From Rhynchopus euleeides (lineage: Eukaryota > Euglenozoa > Diplonemea > Diplonemida > Diplonemidae): a stretch of DNA of 64,000 nt. A model generated the notes under the pieces. That model saw only the letters and a program-made list of their open reading frames with translations. It was not told the origin of the DNA and did no database searches. The stretch lies in contig OY723278.1 of assembly GCA_963210315.1 (NCBI GenBank), positions 62,001-126,000 on the forward strand, written 5' to 3'. Both the position numbers and the translations under genes were made by a program. Of the stretch, positions 20,801 to 28,746 are shown piece after piece (the stretch's first letter is position 1; each line of letters opens with the position of its first letter).

Positions 20801-23800
20801 GCAACAGCACACTCCTCGGCCATGTCGTCTTCGCGGGACCCAGGGTCATCCCCGGGGGGCGCGTCGCCCGCGTCGCCCGAGTCGGTGTCGTTGACGTCAT
20901 CATCTGTTTCAGCTGCCCTATCGCTGCAGGCAGACCAGTCGCTCGCGCCTGGGTCGGGCGGTGTGCTGTCGCTGTCGTCGTCGCTGTCCTCCTCCATGTC
21001 GGAATCTAGGGCGAGCTCGTGGTGACCCGCTGAGCAGCATTTGTCAGCCGTCGTGCAGGTTCCGCAGCGTGTCATGCTGTGCTCAGTGCAGCATCGCACT
21101 TCCAGACCATCGTCCTCGTTGTGGTGCGCCCGGCAACACGCCTCTATGTGAGGTTTGTAGTTGCGTTTCGCACCGTTGCACCCAGCGCACCTGGCTTTAG
21201 AATGTGCCTGGCAGACGGGAGCTGGCAAGTCCGGATTAGCCAGGTCGGCGGGGACCCGTACGGGGATTGCGCTACGCACAGGTGGTGGGGGCGCTGCATC
21301 CCATGCCTCGGCCCGTTCGAGGCGGGGGATCCCGTCGTAGTTGGGGAAGGTGCCCATGCCCCAATTCACTCCGTCGCGGCGGGAGTCGAAGGCGGCTCTC
21401 TTGGCACTGTCTTCGAGGACGTGCACAGTTTCTTCTCCTCCTGCAAAGTGGGGACGCATGTCAAGCCCGCCCCAAGAGTCCGGGGCCCCAAGGGAACGCA
21501 GGCAGTTTACACGTTCGGCGTGTCCTGCGGGGATAGGACGCGGGAGGCACAGCTGATCGCATAGGTCGATGTAGTGAGACAGGAGGGTGCCCATGAGGTG
21601 CCCGCGAGTAAGGAGCGCATGTACATCGTCAGTGTTCTTGGAGGTGGCTGAGGGTGTGACGTCTAGCCCAGTGAACACCTCAAAGTCTAGGGCAAGCTCT
21701 ACGTTCGAAACCTCACCCCGTGAGGTCCACTGCAGGGCCGCCAGCCAGGCGTGCATCCCGCGCATTATCTCACAAGAGTATTGCCATAGACGCGCGCTAG
21801 GTTTCTCTGGGACCCGTGAGAAGTCGAACACGTGTTGGGCGGCGGTGTGGTCCAGTGCTTCCACCCAGGGGTGTATCAGGGGGGCAGCGTCGCGTCTCTT
21901 CGCCTCTAGCTCCCACCGTCTCAGCACGATTGTACCCATCATCTTGTGGAGGGTCTCCACGTCGACCGTGCAATCTAGCGGGACTACGCCATACCGGGAA
22001 AGGCAGCGAGGCCATCCTGACCTATCCGCCTCTACCAGGGCAGCATACTGCGGGAGGGATCTGATCTCTTCGAAGGCGCTGCATCCCCACCAGAGGTGGT
22101 CCGGCGTGTCATCGACGTCACCGGAGCAGTGTACGCATTTCACTGGCAGGCGGTCGTCTGCTTCGTCCAACGAGGCATGTGATACGATGTCCCAGACAAA
22201 ATCGCCATCCTCGGAGCCGATGTCTGACCCTAGATCATCATCATCAAGGTCTTCGGATTCTTCGGCCTCTTCCTCCTCAACGGCCTCGTCGCTGTCGTCC
22301 GTGTCCATCGCAGAAGACGTGCTGAAGGTATCCTCTGACCCCGCTCTTTCACCACGGGACGCATACGCTTTGTTGCGCCCCCATCTCGCTGCAAAGAAGA
22401 CACCGCCAGCGAGGGTCACCGTGAGTGCACGCGTTAGGGGCGCGTCTTTGCAGGTGAGACGGAGTTTGTTCGTGCGGATGTAGTCAACCCCATCCTGGAT
22501 GCCAGAGAAGGGTGGACGGTGGCTCGCAAGCGCTTTCCACGCTTGCATGCGCATCTGCTCGCGTACGATGTGGTTGCGTGCGGCACGTTCTTCAGGGAGG
22601 AGTCGAGTGTCTCCAAGGGAGATATCAAGGATGTCCGTCCCCCAGGAGAGCCCGGCAGCAGGGAGGCCATCTGCAAGCGCGATGCCAACTGGCCCGAGGC
22701 CCGCTGCCGGAGAGAGCGATGGGTGGGCGTCGTATAACCCTGCGATGCGGTTCAGACGCGGTACGAGGTGGGGAATGCGCACGCACGTGTCGAGGAGGTT
22801 CCTGACAATCTGGTACGACCGCGCAAGGGAAGGGTCGGTACGGTGTCCCTTGTGGAGGATGTTGAGCACTGCACCTACGCTGCGCGAGGGGTGTTTCATC
22901 CCAATGATGCCAGTGGTCAGGCGGCTCCGAAAGCGAGTCAAGGCAGATTTCGATATTGGGGCGTATGACCCACCATATACTGCGCTGGAGACGATGTTGC
23001 TCCCAACCAGCTCAGCGCGTTGTGTAGTCGCAAGAGGGCAGGATGGCATCCGGGAGAGGAGTGGCTGGTATACGTCGAGGCGCTTGTCGTTGCCGCGGTC
23101 GACACGTTTATCCGAGGTGCAGGTTTTGGCGCCGAGGATTTTTGTCGACTGGGTCGTAGAGAAGGTGTCCGCACCAACGTGCAGGGTACTCAGGTAAGGG
23201 TGTTTTCGACGGTATTCAGATGTGCCCTTCAGTATGCCCATGGCTAGGGTCTTCTTCACGTTAAGCTTCATACCGGTGATGTTGCAGAAACGGTCGACGA
23301 TGTCTACCGCCTCTTGCACCGTTGATTCGTCCTTCTCGGAGGCCAGAGTCGCATCGTCAGCGAAGGAGGAGCTGATGCAGCCCGGTACCCTCCGCTCAAT
23401 AGCACGAAAAAGCACCGAGAGGAGGGCGTTGATGAGGATGACGGAGATGGGGCACCCTTGGAGAATGCCGTTTGTCACCTCGAAGCACTCACCCACTCCG
23501 AGAGGTAGTTTGAACCGGCGCGTCAGATTCTTGTACATCGCGCGCAGCGGTCTGAGGATCCGCTTGTCCAAACCCATGTGCTCCGCGAGGTCCAGGGTCA
23601 GAGTCTGGGGGACCCTGTCAAAGCATTTTTGGAAGTCGAGCGCGAGTATGAACAGCTCCTTCGAGTCGTCTAGGAGGGTCTCTTCGATCATCGAGGTTAG
23701 CTCCATTAGGACGTCGTCCGTGCGGTGACCAGGTCTGAAGCCGTGCTGCGAGTCCAGAGCCCACTTCTCTTGCCACACCATGATGTCCTTCAGGCGGCGG

Positions 23801-24324
23801 CACGCCCACAAGCGGTAGATGGTGCTTGTGACGGTAATGGGGCGTAGGTTGGTCGGAGATGGGTTGTCGTCCTTCGGGATGAGGGTGACCAGGGCAGTGA
23901 GCAGCCCTCCCGGCCATTTGCCCGTTTTCTCGACAAGGTTGAAGAAGTCCGCGAAGGCGTTGAGCAGCTGGAGGGGGAGTCGTTTCACTTCATCCGCCCG
24001 CCAGCCGTCGACGCCACAAGACGCTGATTTCTTCTTACGTCGCGAGAGGAGATCGAGGAGGTCGGATCCTTTGATGTTCTTGACTGCCATAGGGTGCCTG
24101 CCGATGGCGTCAGCATATTCTTGGAGGAAGGGCGCAAAGCCAGGCTCAGGACTACCATCGGGGTACATGCGCAAGATGGGGGTCCATGCCTTCTCGAGGA
24201 TCTCGAGCATCTCGGGCATGTTCGCTGTCAGCTTTCCGCTCTCCTTGTCCTCGACCATGTCTGCGGAGTCATCGGGCTTGGCCTGGAGGATGGAGACGAG
24301 TGCCTTGCGATCGGAGGAAAACAT
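17803..24324 (-). CDS. Reverse transcriptase polyprotein with LKRRLG repeat tail
   Basis: 2173 residues from the first ATG (24324, MFSSDRKALVS). The reverse transcriptase spans roughly residues 85-390: motif A LFILALDFQKCFDRVP, motif B ILQGCPISVILINALL, motif C SSFADDATL. A thumb and connection region follows, then an acidic stretch (EEEEAEESEDLDDDDLG), a CVHC...DHLWWGC zinc knuckle typical of plant and algal retroelements, and a second Cys/His cluster (CAGC...CCRAHH...CCTEHSMTRCGTC...CCSAGHH). The C-terminal third is an acidic Ser/Pro tail with twelve LKR[RC][LM] cores, then a basic end. The frame is intact, so the copy may be recent. Clade assignment is open. Confidence 0.85.
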   Translation of the reverse strand: MFSSDRKALVSILQAKPDDSADMVEDKESGKLTANMPEMLEILEKAWTPILRMYPDGSPEPGFAPFLQEYADAIGRHPMAVKNIKGSDLLDLLSRRKKKSASCGVDGWRADEVKRLPLQLLNAFADFFNLVEKTGKWPGGLLTALVTLIPKDDNPSPTNLRPITVTSTIYRLWACRRLKDIMVWQEKWALDSQHGFRPGHRTDDVLMELTSMIEETLLDDSKELFILALDFQKCFDRVPQTLTLDLAEHMGLDKRILRPLRAMYKNLTRRFKLPLGVGECFEVTNGILQGCPISVILINALLSVLFRAIERRVPGCISSSFADDATLASEKDESTVQEAVDIVDRFCNITGMKLNVKKTLAMGILKGTSEYRRKHPYLSTLHVGADTFSTTQSTKILGAKTCTSDKRVDRGNDKRLDVYQPLLSRMPSCPLATTQRAELVGSNIVSSAVYGGSYAPISKSALTRFRSRLTTGIIGMKHPSRSVGAVLNILHKGHRTDPSLARSYQIVRNLLDTCVRIPHLVPRLNRIAGLYDAHPSLSPAAGLGPVGIALADGLPAAGLSWGTDILDISLGDTRLLPEERAARNHIVREQMRMQAWKALASHRPPFSGIQDGVDYIRTNKLRLTCKDAPLTRALTVTLAGGVFFAARWGRNKAYASRGERAGSEDTFSTSSAMDTDDSDEAVEEEEAEESEDLDDDDLGSDIGSEDGDFVWDIVSHASLDEADDRLPVKCVHCSGDVDDTPDHLWWGCSAFEEIRSLPQYAALVEADRSGWPRCLSRYGVVPLDCTVDVETLHKMMGTIVLRRWELEAKRRDAAPLIHPWVEALDHTAAQHVFDFSRVPEKPSARLWQYSCEIMRGMHAWLAALQWTSRGEVSNVELALDFEVFTGLDVTPSATSKNTDDVHALLTRGHLMGTLLSHYIDLCDQLCLPRPIPAGHAERVNCLRSLGAPDSWGGLDMRPHFAGGEETVHVLEDSAKRAAFDSRRDGVNWGMGTFPNYDGIPRLERAEAWDAAPPPPVRSAIPVRVPADLANPDLPAPVCQAHSKARCAGCNGAKRNYKPHIEACCRAHHNEDDGLEVRCCTEHSMTRCGTCTTADKCCSAGHHELALDSDMEEDSDDDSDSTPPDPGASDWSACSDRAAETDDDVNDTDSGDAGDAPPGDDPGSREDDMAEECAVAAYEDATGSSPPLLKRRMGSYLDSPESPLPPPHTVCADGITEWPSRLPSDPLDHEPCILELEKCLDATEDLDSSEPPPHSPPSVCDDGAVSELDAPTLKRRLGATEYLDLSASTPPSPLSVCDDGTPPTLKRRLGATVDLDFSESPPPSPPSVCDTATTSCPDGSPPSLSDPGLDDPSLKRRLGGQVDLDSDEKSLSSSLLDVCAEMAASPGEPPEGASAQVTPPSLKRCLGATEDLDSSVSPPPSPLYVCDSAGRPNGSASSLPDFEPDVPELEGQLCATEDLASSEPPFPSTPLGSDDGTNNGLARSLSGPSDLDPDDPALKRRLGEHVDLDSDERSMSPSLPDVCADVAARPDELPGGASAPQVTPPSLKRRLGATEDLDSSDSPPPSPLSVCDDVGRPSGSASSLPDFEPDVPALKGQLCATEELASSDSPPPSPLSVCDGTGRSSGSDSNLPDFEPDVPALEEHLYTTKDLASSEPPFPSSPCVSDDGTNSGLDMSLLGPSDLDPDDPALKRRLGEHVDLDSDEKSVSPSLLDVCADVAARHDELPGGASAPQITLPPLKRCLGATEDLDSSDSPPPSPLSVCDSAGRPSGSAPSLPDFEPDVPALEGQLCATEDLASSEPPFPSTPSVCDGTNSEPHGPLSGPSDIGLDAPALKRRLGEHVDLASDEKSLSSSLLDVYAEVAASPGEPPEGASAQVTSPSLKRCLGDTEDLDSSDSPPPSPLYVCASAGQPYRSASSLPDFEPDVPALEGQLCATEDLASSEPPSPSPPSVCDDETNSWLDGSPTGPSDPGLDYLTLKRRLVDHVDLDSDEKSMSSGLSDQDRVVDELQTLKRNSSALDAVTSPAPGKRLPLPEVLPRHQITCQLLPRLIKVAEDLITKQRLTMADRTPRSCKPCVHQIKRRCDGNPVAAWLSTRRVPKKTVSAKRPWRPRPSRGRQAPKLCPKSKNIYVSSLSFFLKAAVVSRLTTGLQAQSASFRPPFPLPRRRSRPSGVT
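18380..20765 (-). repeat. Coding tandem repeats, LKRRLG / DLDSSDSPPPSP units
   Basis: Inside the retrotransposon ORF. A basic unit of about 35-45 residues (LKRRLGATEDLDSSDSPPPS then PLSVCD) alternates with LKRRLGEHVDLDSDEKS and VPALEGQLCATEDLASSEPP variants to build higher-order units of about 150 residues, at least four times. At the DNA level the copies are close enough for slippage or unequal exchange. Confidence 0.9.
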
Positions 24325-24346
24325 CTGGGCGACAGTGGAGTGCCAG

Positions 24347-24435
24347 ACAAAAAATCGCAAAAACCGCGACAGCCTTTTGTGATTTTTGGTGTCCCGTTTG
24401 TGATTTTTTGCGATTTTTTTGCGATTTTTTGTGAG
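24347..24435. repeat. Phased A-tract DNA
   Basis: AAAAAATCGC, then TTTTGTGATTTTTGG, GTGATTTTTTGCGATTTTTT: A/T tracts at about 10 bp spacing with an inverted half. Same sequence type as 28437-28605, 17676-17725, 11112-11140 and 12344-12389. Confidence 0.8.
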
Positions 24436-24446
24436 TTTCCAGTGCA

Positions 24447-24612
24447 GAGGGGGCCCGGTACCTGCGCGCGTCCTGTCGGACTGAGGCTGGCATGGTGGGG
24501 CTAGCGCAGCAGGTTCTACTTTTGCTCCGTCGGGCTCTTAGCGCAGAAACATGCACAACACGAACAACAATGCTCGAAGGCAAACAAGCCGCGTGACCGG
24601 GGTTGAGCTGCT
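24447..24612 (-). repeat. 3'-UTR fragment of the OTU retrotransposon family
   Basis: GAGGGGGCCCGGTACCTGCG to TTGAGCTGCTGTAG matches the 3' ends of the elements at 13964 and 50969 with more divergence. About 65 bp of the same sequence also occurs at 37945-38013 and, inverted, at 4143-4212. A very short truncated insertion or a SINE sharing the LINE tail are both possible. Confidence 0.75.
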
Positions 24613-25107
24613 GTAGTGAGGCCGCGGCGTAAAAGAGGGCTGGCCATTCCAGCCCACCCAGCGGCAGCCAGCACACCACATCCCACCTCCCCACCCAGCG
24701 GGACCCCCCCCTCGGATTTTTCAAAAACCCGTTCTTTGGGATATTTGGGACCCGTGCGGATCGTGGTGGGGTCATTTTGGCCATGGGGTGCCTATTGATA
24801 CCCCTTACTGGGAAACTCCAATTGGGTGAAGTACCCCTGTCCAGGGGGGTACTTTCCTACAGGTACCCCCATGCACGGTGGACTCCAGCGGGGGTAGGGT
24901 AACCCTTTTCGGGAGTCTCAACTAGGGGGAGTCCAACTCCCGCTAGCGGGAGTCTGACTCCCCCTAGCGGGAGTCTTTTCACCTATTTTCACTCATTTTT
25001 CCCATGATACCTATGCAATGTGGCACTCGTCACTGAAGTACAGCCACACACACACACACCAAACGGACGTTTCCACCCATCCCAGCTCGCAGACCTGATT
25101 CACAAAA

Positions 25108-26109
25108 ATGGGGAAGACGACAACGAAGCCGGCAGTGAAGGTGGCAGCGAAGCCGGCGGCGAAGTCGAGTAAGAAGAAGAAGAGCGCAGAGAGTCCCGAG
25201 GCTGCGGAGGCGACGAACATTGTGGCTGATTTTTGCACGGCCTTCCTCGTTAAAAAAGGGGGAAGTGTGCTGACACTGGGATCCATTAGAAGGCTCCTAG
25301 CAACGGTGTTGACCGGCAAGGAGATCAACAAGCACAGCCCCCAGGTGGCCAACGCCATCACCGCCGTATTCCCTGACATGGACAAGCTCGCTGTGAGGGA
25401 GGTCGAGATGATGCAGAAGGACGGCACCCTCCCCGCCACCTACAGGGTTGAGGTGAAGCGCGGGAAGGTGCAAGACACCAAGTTGGTGGGTGTCACCCTC
25501 AAGCCAAAGATGCCCTTGGCTTGGGCGGAGGAGGGCCACAAGAAGAATCCGCTGTACCAGCGGGTCCTTGCTGCGCTTGCCCCGGCCTACAAGGAGGTCG
25601 AGATGAACAACGTGTACACTGCCGTGCAGCAGGAGGAGGATACTACGACGAAGAATGTGATGCAGCACTTCCCGGTGGTCACCCCGTTGCCTGGGGCAGC
25701 CAACGTGCATGTGGTGATGCTCGAGGGGCTGTTGACCCGGGTTGAGTTTTCAGTGACAGGCCTGCAGGTGTCGCTGACGTGTCTTCGCGTGGTCCACGAG
25801 GGTTCGACAATCCCCAGCGGCACATACACCGCCACCTATTTCCTCCCCAGGAGCCCTGCCGATGGCGAGCCCATCACCTGCGAGCAGGTGGAGGGGCAGT
25901 TGGCCCTGTGGAAGGTCACCGTTCCTTTGGAACAGCCCCGCGCCACGGTGACCGGCTCAGGCCAGGCCAACACCTCCACCGTGGGGAGGTACAAGGACCT
26001 GCTGGGGATCGACCTCGCACAGCCTGAGGTCCCCGACACAGAGGAAGAAGCCCCTCCGAGCATCCCGCAGGCCATCACAGTGGAGGAGGACGACATGGAC
26101 ACCCTCTGA
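25108..26109 (+). CDS. Transposon DNA-binding protein candidate (TNPA-like role)
   Basis: 333 residues from ATG 25108. A Lys/Ala-rich, histone-H1-like head (residues 1-35) is followed by a globular domain of about 100 residues (NIVADFCTAFLVKKGGSVL ... YRVEVKRGKVQDTKLVGVTL) with a winged-helix look, a second globular region (ARRVVH-like LTCLRVVHEGSTIPSGTYTA) and an acidic tail (DTEEEAPP ... VEEDDMDTL). It aligns along its length with the 340-residue product at 32132-33154: the TGK motif, the final GV, and the last blocks (STVGRYKDLLGID versus TDTGKFTDLLDGD). In En/Spm-type elements a second protein (TNPA) binds the repeated sites near the ends; the palindrome arrays here make that role plausible. 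No known family is claimed. Confidence 0.75.
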   Translation: MGKTTTKPAVKVAAKPAAKSSKKKKSAESPEAAEATNIVADFCTAFLVKKGGSVLTLGSIRRLLATVLTGKEINKHSPQVANAITAVFPDMDKLAVREVEMMQKDGTLPATYRVEVKRGKVQDTKLVGVTLKPKMPLAWAEEGHKKNPLYQRVLAALAPAYKEVEMNNVYTAVQQEEDTTTKNVMQHFPVVTPLPGAANVHVVMLEGLLTRVEFSVTGLQVSLTCLRVVHEGSTIPSGTYTATYFLPRSPADGEPITCEQVEGQLALWKVTVPLEQPRATVTGSGQANTSTVGRYKDLLGIDLAQPEVPDTEEEAPPSIPQAITVEEDDMDTL

Positions 26110-26312
26110 GGGAAGCTGGCTGTGCATCAGCCTGCGGAAGTTGAATGATCAGACTGTCATGGAAGCCACAAACCCCACACTCCAAAACATCGACAGTTTT
26201 TTCGCTTGGCTACATCTGACGTGGTGTGTGTGTTGCAACCTTATTCGGCTCCACTCACACTCGCTCTCACAGGTGTCACAGGGGGTATTTTCAAGACCCA
26301 TGCCATCGAACC

Positions 26313-27362
26313 ATGTCGAATGCAAATGAAGCGAAGAGTGTCGGGGAGACTCTTGCTGCCAACCGGCATGCCCTTCGGATGTCTCAACGGACACTCGCCA
26401 AGGTCAACCAGCTTCATAAGGAGCGTGTTGGTGAGAACCTGGGTGTGTCACGAAAGCGACTCCGCGAAATGGAGAAGCCTGCCTGCGAACGTGTTGAATG
26501 GCGCCTTTCCCGTGGTTTGCTCGGGGCATTTGAGTTCCTCGAAGAAGAGGCGGGAGAATCATCGACAATGCAGTGTAGCGTGCCACTTCTCGGCGTCATG
26601 TACACGGACGGATACACGCCACGTAATTCATTACGTTCCGATAACGCACGTGTCCGTCTGTCTCTCGGGGTCATCAATCCCGAAAACACGATGACTGCGC
26701 CGGGTATTACTTTCTCAGACCTTCCGAAAGGTAATCACAAGCTGTTCCAAAATCACGCGTTGCTGCAACAGATCATGAGGCTGCACAAAGCGAAAATCTT
26801 CCGAGGGGTGCATGTCGCGAGTGTGTCCATAGCAAGAATAACCGCCGACCATGCTGAGCAGTGGGCAACAATGAGGCGATGCGGGGGGCGAGGGCACCGA
26901 TGCTCACTGTGCGACATCCCAGAAGAACGCTGGTATCAACAGGTGCATCGATACCCGCACCTGACTCTCTCTGAGATGAAAGAGGCTGGCTACCCCTCCC
27001 TCTTGGCAGGTGTGCTTCCCAATGCCCGCTACGTCACCCCAGCACTCCATGACTGCAAGGGGCTCGCCATGCGGCTGATCAGGGTACTGGATGAGACAAC
27101 AAAAAAAATATTCGACAAGACCTGTACAAACCTTGCACTGAATGTGTCGCAGAATGGGACAGGTGCTCAGTTCCGGAAGGTCGTGCTTGCCATGTCACAG
27201 GACACCACCTACAAGGGCTTGTTCCGCTACCTCTTTGTCTCCCTTGCAGACCTCATGCATTTCCGGTATGCAGACATCCCCTGGCGCTTCTGGGGATGCA
27301 AGGATGAGTCAGCCCGGATTACCTTCTTGCGTGCTCGGATCTCAGGGCATATATTTCACTGA
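26313..27362 (+). CDS. DDE-type transposase, N-terminal part with D1 and D2
   Basis: 349 residues from ATG 26313 (MSNANEAKS). Candidate catalytic blocks: MYTDGYTPRN with D99, followed by VRLSLGVINPE; ITADHAEQW with D179, then GRGHRCSLCD with a CxxC (C197, C200); and TPALHDCKGLAMRLI at 243-257, which resembles the conserved LH block after D2 in CACTA, KDZ and RAG-like enzymes. The third acidic residue is missing because the frame stops at TGA 27360-27362. The next ORF starts one codon later in the same frame. Either the catalytic domain is split between two polypeptides, TGA is read through, or this copy carries a nonsense mutation. Confidence 0.7.
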   Translation: MSNANEAKSVGETLAANRHALRMSQRTLAKVNQLHKERVGENLGVSRKRLREMEKPACERVEWRLSRGLLGAFEFLEEEAGESSTMQCSVPLLGVMYTDGYTPRNSLRSDNARVRLSLGVINPENTMTAPGITFSDLPKGNHKLFQNHALLQQIMRLHKAKIFRGVHVASVSIARITADHAEQWATMRRCGGRGHRCSLCDIPEERWYQQVHRYPHLTLSEMKEAGYPSLLAGVLPNARYVTPALHDCKGLAMRLIRVLDETTKKIFDKTCTNLALNVSQNGTGAQFRKVVLAMSQDTTYKGLFRYLFVSLADLMHFRYADIPWRFWGCKDESARITFLRARISGHIFH

Positions 27363-27365
27363 TTG

Positions 27366-27824
27366 ATGGAGCATGCCGAAAAGGGATCAACGCGCAATGC
27401 CTACGTACACAGTCTCCATCATTGGTGGGCTCCAGAAGATGCAGTGCCTCTGCAGAACAACGACGAATTTGAAGAAGCAGAGAACGGACATCGCAAGAAA
27501 GATGCCGTTACAATCGCCAGCTCCGCAACTTACGAGAGAGATCTTGCAATGGCAGAAGAGAAGCGGCGCGAATCGGGCATGCCTTGGAAGGTTGCGCACC
27601 TGTCGCAGGACGGGATCCTCGGGTATAGAGAAGTCATTCTGTGTCCGTGTCTGCACACCCGACACGCTCATAGATTGGCTGTGTATGTTCTTTGCACACA
27701 GTTGACACAGCTGCAGAAGGGGTTTGTGCACTGCAACACACAGGACTTCGTTGAACCCAGCAGCGCGCCCTACTTCCTGTTCCGGTTCCCCGAAGGACAC
27801 CGCAAATTATCGCTCTGCTTGTGA
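27366..27824 (+). CDS. Transposase C-terminal part with candidate Glu block
   Basis: 152 residues from ATG 27366, in frame with the preceding ORF after TGA-TTG. Starts MEHAEKGSTRNAYVHSLHHW. Contains EEAENGHRKK and TYERDL, where E37 is the best candidate for the third catalytic acid. The minus-strand product at 31326-32132 aligns from its own start: YVHSLTHW, EAGNGRSK, TMERDL. A C-P-C pair and LSLCL end the ORF at TGA 27822-27824; in the related protein the stop position aligns with a Cys (VCVC). Confidence 0.65.
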   Translation: MEHAEKGSTRNAYVHSLHHWWAPEDAVPLQNNDEFEEAENGHRKKDAVTIASSATYERDLAMAEEKRRESGMPWKVAHLSQDGILGYREVILCPCLHTRHAHRLAVYVLCTQLTQLQKGFVHCNTQDFVEPSSAPYFLFRFPEGHRKLSLCL

Positions 27825-27827
27825 AAA

Positions 27828-28073
27828 ATGCCAATCCCGCTGGGGGCGACTTTCACACCATTCGTGTCATCCGAGGCGACTTTGAGCACGCTTGACCAAC
27901 GCGCACAGCAGGAGGGGGATGACAGTTCTGACGAAGAAGATGAGGAAAGCCTGCAGGATGGTTTGTCTTGCCCAAGGTGTAACACAACTACGACAGGCGA
28001 CGGCCGCACTTTGACACCTCAAATTCTAACCGCTCACCTCCGCAGGTGCAGCCGCTACCAGGAGGATAGGTAG
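27828..28073 (+). CDS. Small acidic zinc-finger ORF, last in the transposon
   Basis: 81 residues from ATG 27828, again in the same frame after TGA-AAA. Acidic stretch DDSSDEEDEES, then CPRC ... HLRRC, a single CCHC-like finger. It occupies the place of the three C2H2 fingers that end the related 268-residue protein at 31326-32132, so it is probably the C-terminal part of the same ancestral protein, here behind a TGA. Confidence 0.5.
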   Translation: MPIPLGATFTPFVSSEATLSTLDQRAQQEGDDSSDEEDEESLQDGLSCPRCNTTTTGDGRTLTPQILTAHLRRCSRYQEDR

Positions 28074-28436
28074 GTAGTCCAGAGTCCGGGGAAACTGACA
28101 GAAGCAAAACAAGCCCCTCCCCATCCCTCTTCCACCTTCCCCCCGCATGATTTTACCCCCCACGCCAGTAGACTGTAACTATATCATGGGAAAAATGGAT
28201 GAAAATAGGTGAAAAGACTCCCGCTAGGGGGAGTCAGACTCCCCCTAGCGGGAGTATAGACTCCCGCTAGCGGGAGTCTTTGACACCCTCTCAGACTCCC
28301 GCTCCCAGACTCCCGCTAGGGCCGCTGGAGTCCACCGTGCGCACTATGCAATATATCTGTTCATGGAATTATGTATGTTGCACTGCACGCTGCCAACAGC
28401 CTATTGTTTACTGTCACAAGCAAGATTGTTTGTGCA

Positions 28437-28605
28437 AAAAAAAAATTCCGGCGCAAAAAAAAATCACAAAAAATCACAAAAAACGCAAAAAAACGCAAAA
28501 AATCACAAAAAAGCACAAAAAATCGCAAAAAATCGCGACCGCCTTTTGTGATTTTTTGTGGTCCGTTTGTGATTTTTTGCGATTTTTTTTGACCCCAGAA
28601 AATTT
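28437..28605. repeat. Phased A-tract inverted repeat
   Basis: Eight A6-A7 tracts at about 10 bp spacing (AAAAAATCAC, AAAAAACGCA, AAAAAATCGC), then after GCGACCGCC the complementary TTTTGTGATTTTTTGTGG and TTTGCGATTTTTTTT. Phased A tracts of this kind bend DNA, and the two halves can pair. Ends in GGCCCGACAGCCCC, which recurs inverted at 11079-11096. Confidence 0.85.
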
Positions 28606-28626
28606 CGACTGGCCCGACAGCCCCAT

Positions 28627-28746
28627 TCTACACACAAAACCCTGAACTGATCACACCCTGAGCCTGATGAAGGGTGGGGTTAGTGTATAGAGCACGTTTG
28701 GTTGCAGCTGTGGTGGGGCGCTTTCCGCTCACACGAGTGTGCTTAA
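28627..28746 (+). repeat. Right half of the small TIR-like element
   Basis: TCTACACACAAAACCCTGAA ... GAGTGTGCTTAA, essentially identical to 4951-5070. A diverged relative lies at 61300-61365. Its left half is missing here; an A-tract element abuts it. Confidence 0.85.

Larger units (their letters stand above)
17726..24346 (-). mobile_element. Non-LTR retrotransposon with (AAT)n tail, RxL-repeat family
   Basis: Flanked by ACAAAAAATC at 17716-17725 and 24347-24356; the flank is itself a repeat of this word, so the TSD is only suggestive. On the minus strand it ends CTTTAATAATAAT, a short AAT tail as in several non-LTR clades. One long ORF fills it. No APE or restriction-like endonuclease domain is obvious, and the ORF opens almost at the 5' edge, so this copy is probably 5'-truncated. 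Confidence 0.75.
24874..28339 (+). mobile_element. DNA transposon with CACGGTG ends and four ORFs
   Basis: Perfect 18 bp TIRs CACGGTGGACTCCAGCGG at 24874-24891 and inverted at 28322-28339. Behind each TIR lies about 110-130 bp of inverted repeats built from GACTCCCGCTAGCGGGAGTC palindromes, ending in a shared TCACCTATTTTCA / ATGGGAAAAATG block. Four plus-strand ORFs lie inside: a DNA-binding candidate (25108-26109), a DDE N-terminal part with two candidate Asp residues (26313-27362), a Glu-block part (27366-27824) and a small zinc-finger ORF (27828-28073). The closest relative is the element at 31061-33540. No clear TSD (flanks TG / CG). Features fit the CMC (CACTA/Mirage/Chapaev) or KDZ assemblage. 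Confidence 0.8.

Noticed and set aside
27360..27824. Genome-wide TGA reassignment or selenocysteine at the two in-frame TGA codons
   Set aside because: TGA ends the P450, OMT-neighbouring and other intact genes normally, and no SECIS-like element was recognised; local stop-restart or mutation is simpler.
24874..28339. Assignment to the RAG/Transib superfamily from the CACGGTG heptamer and the CxLCD motif
   Set aside because: The related element makes a 2 bp TSD, not 5 bp, and the acid before the CxxC (TADHA) fits the CMC/KDZ pattern better.
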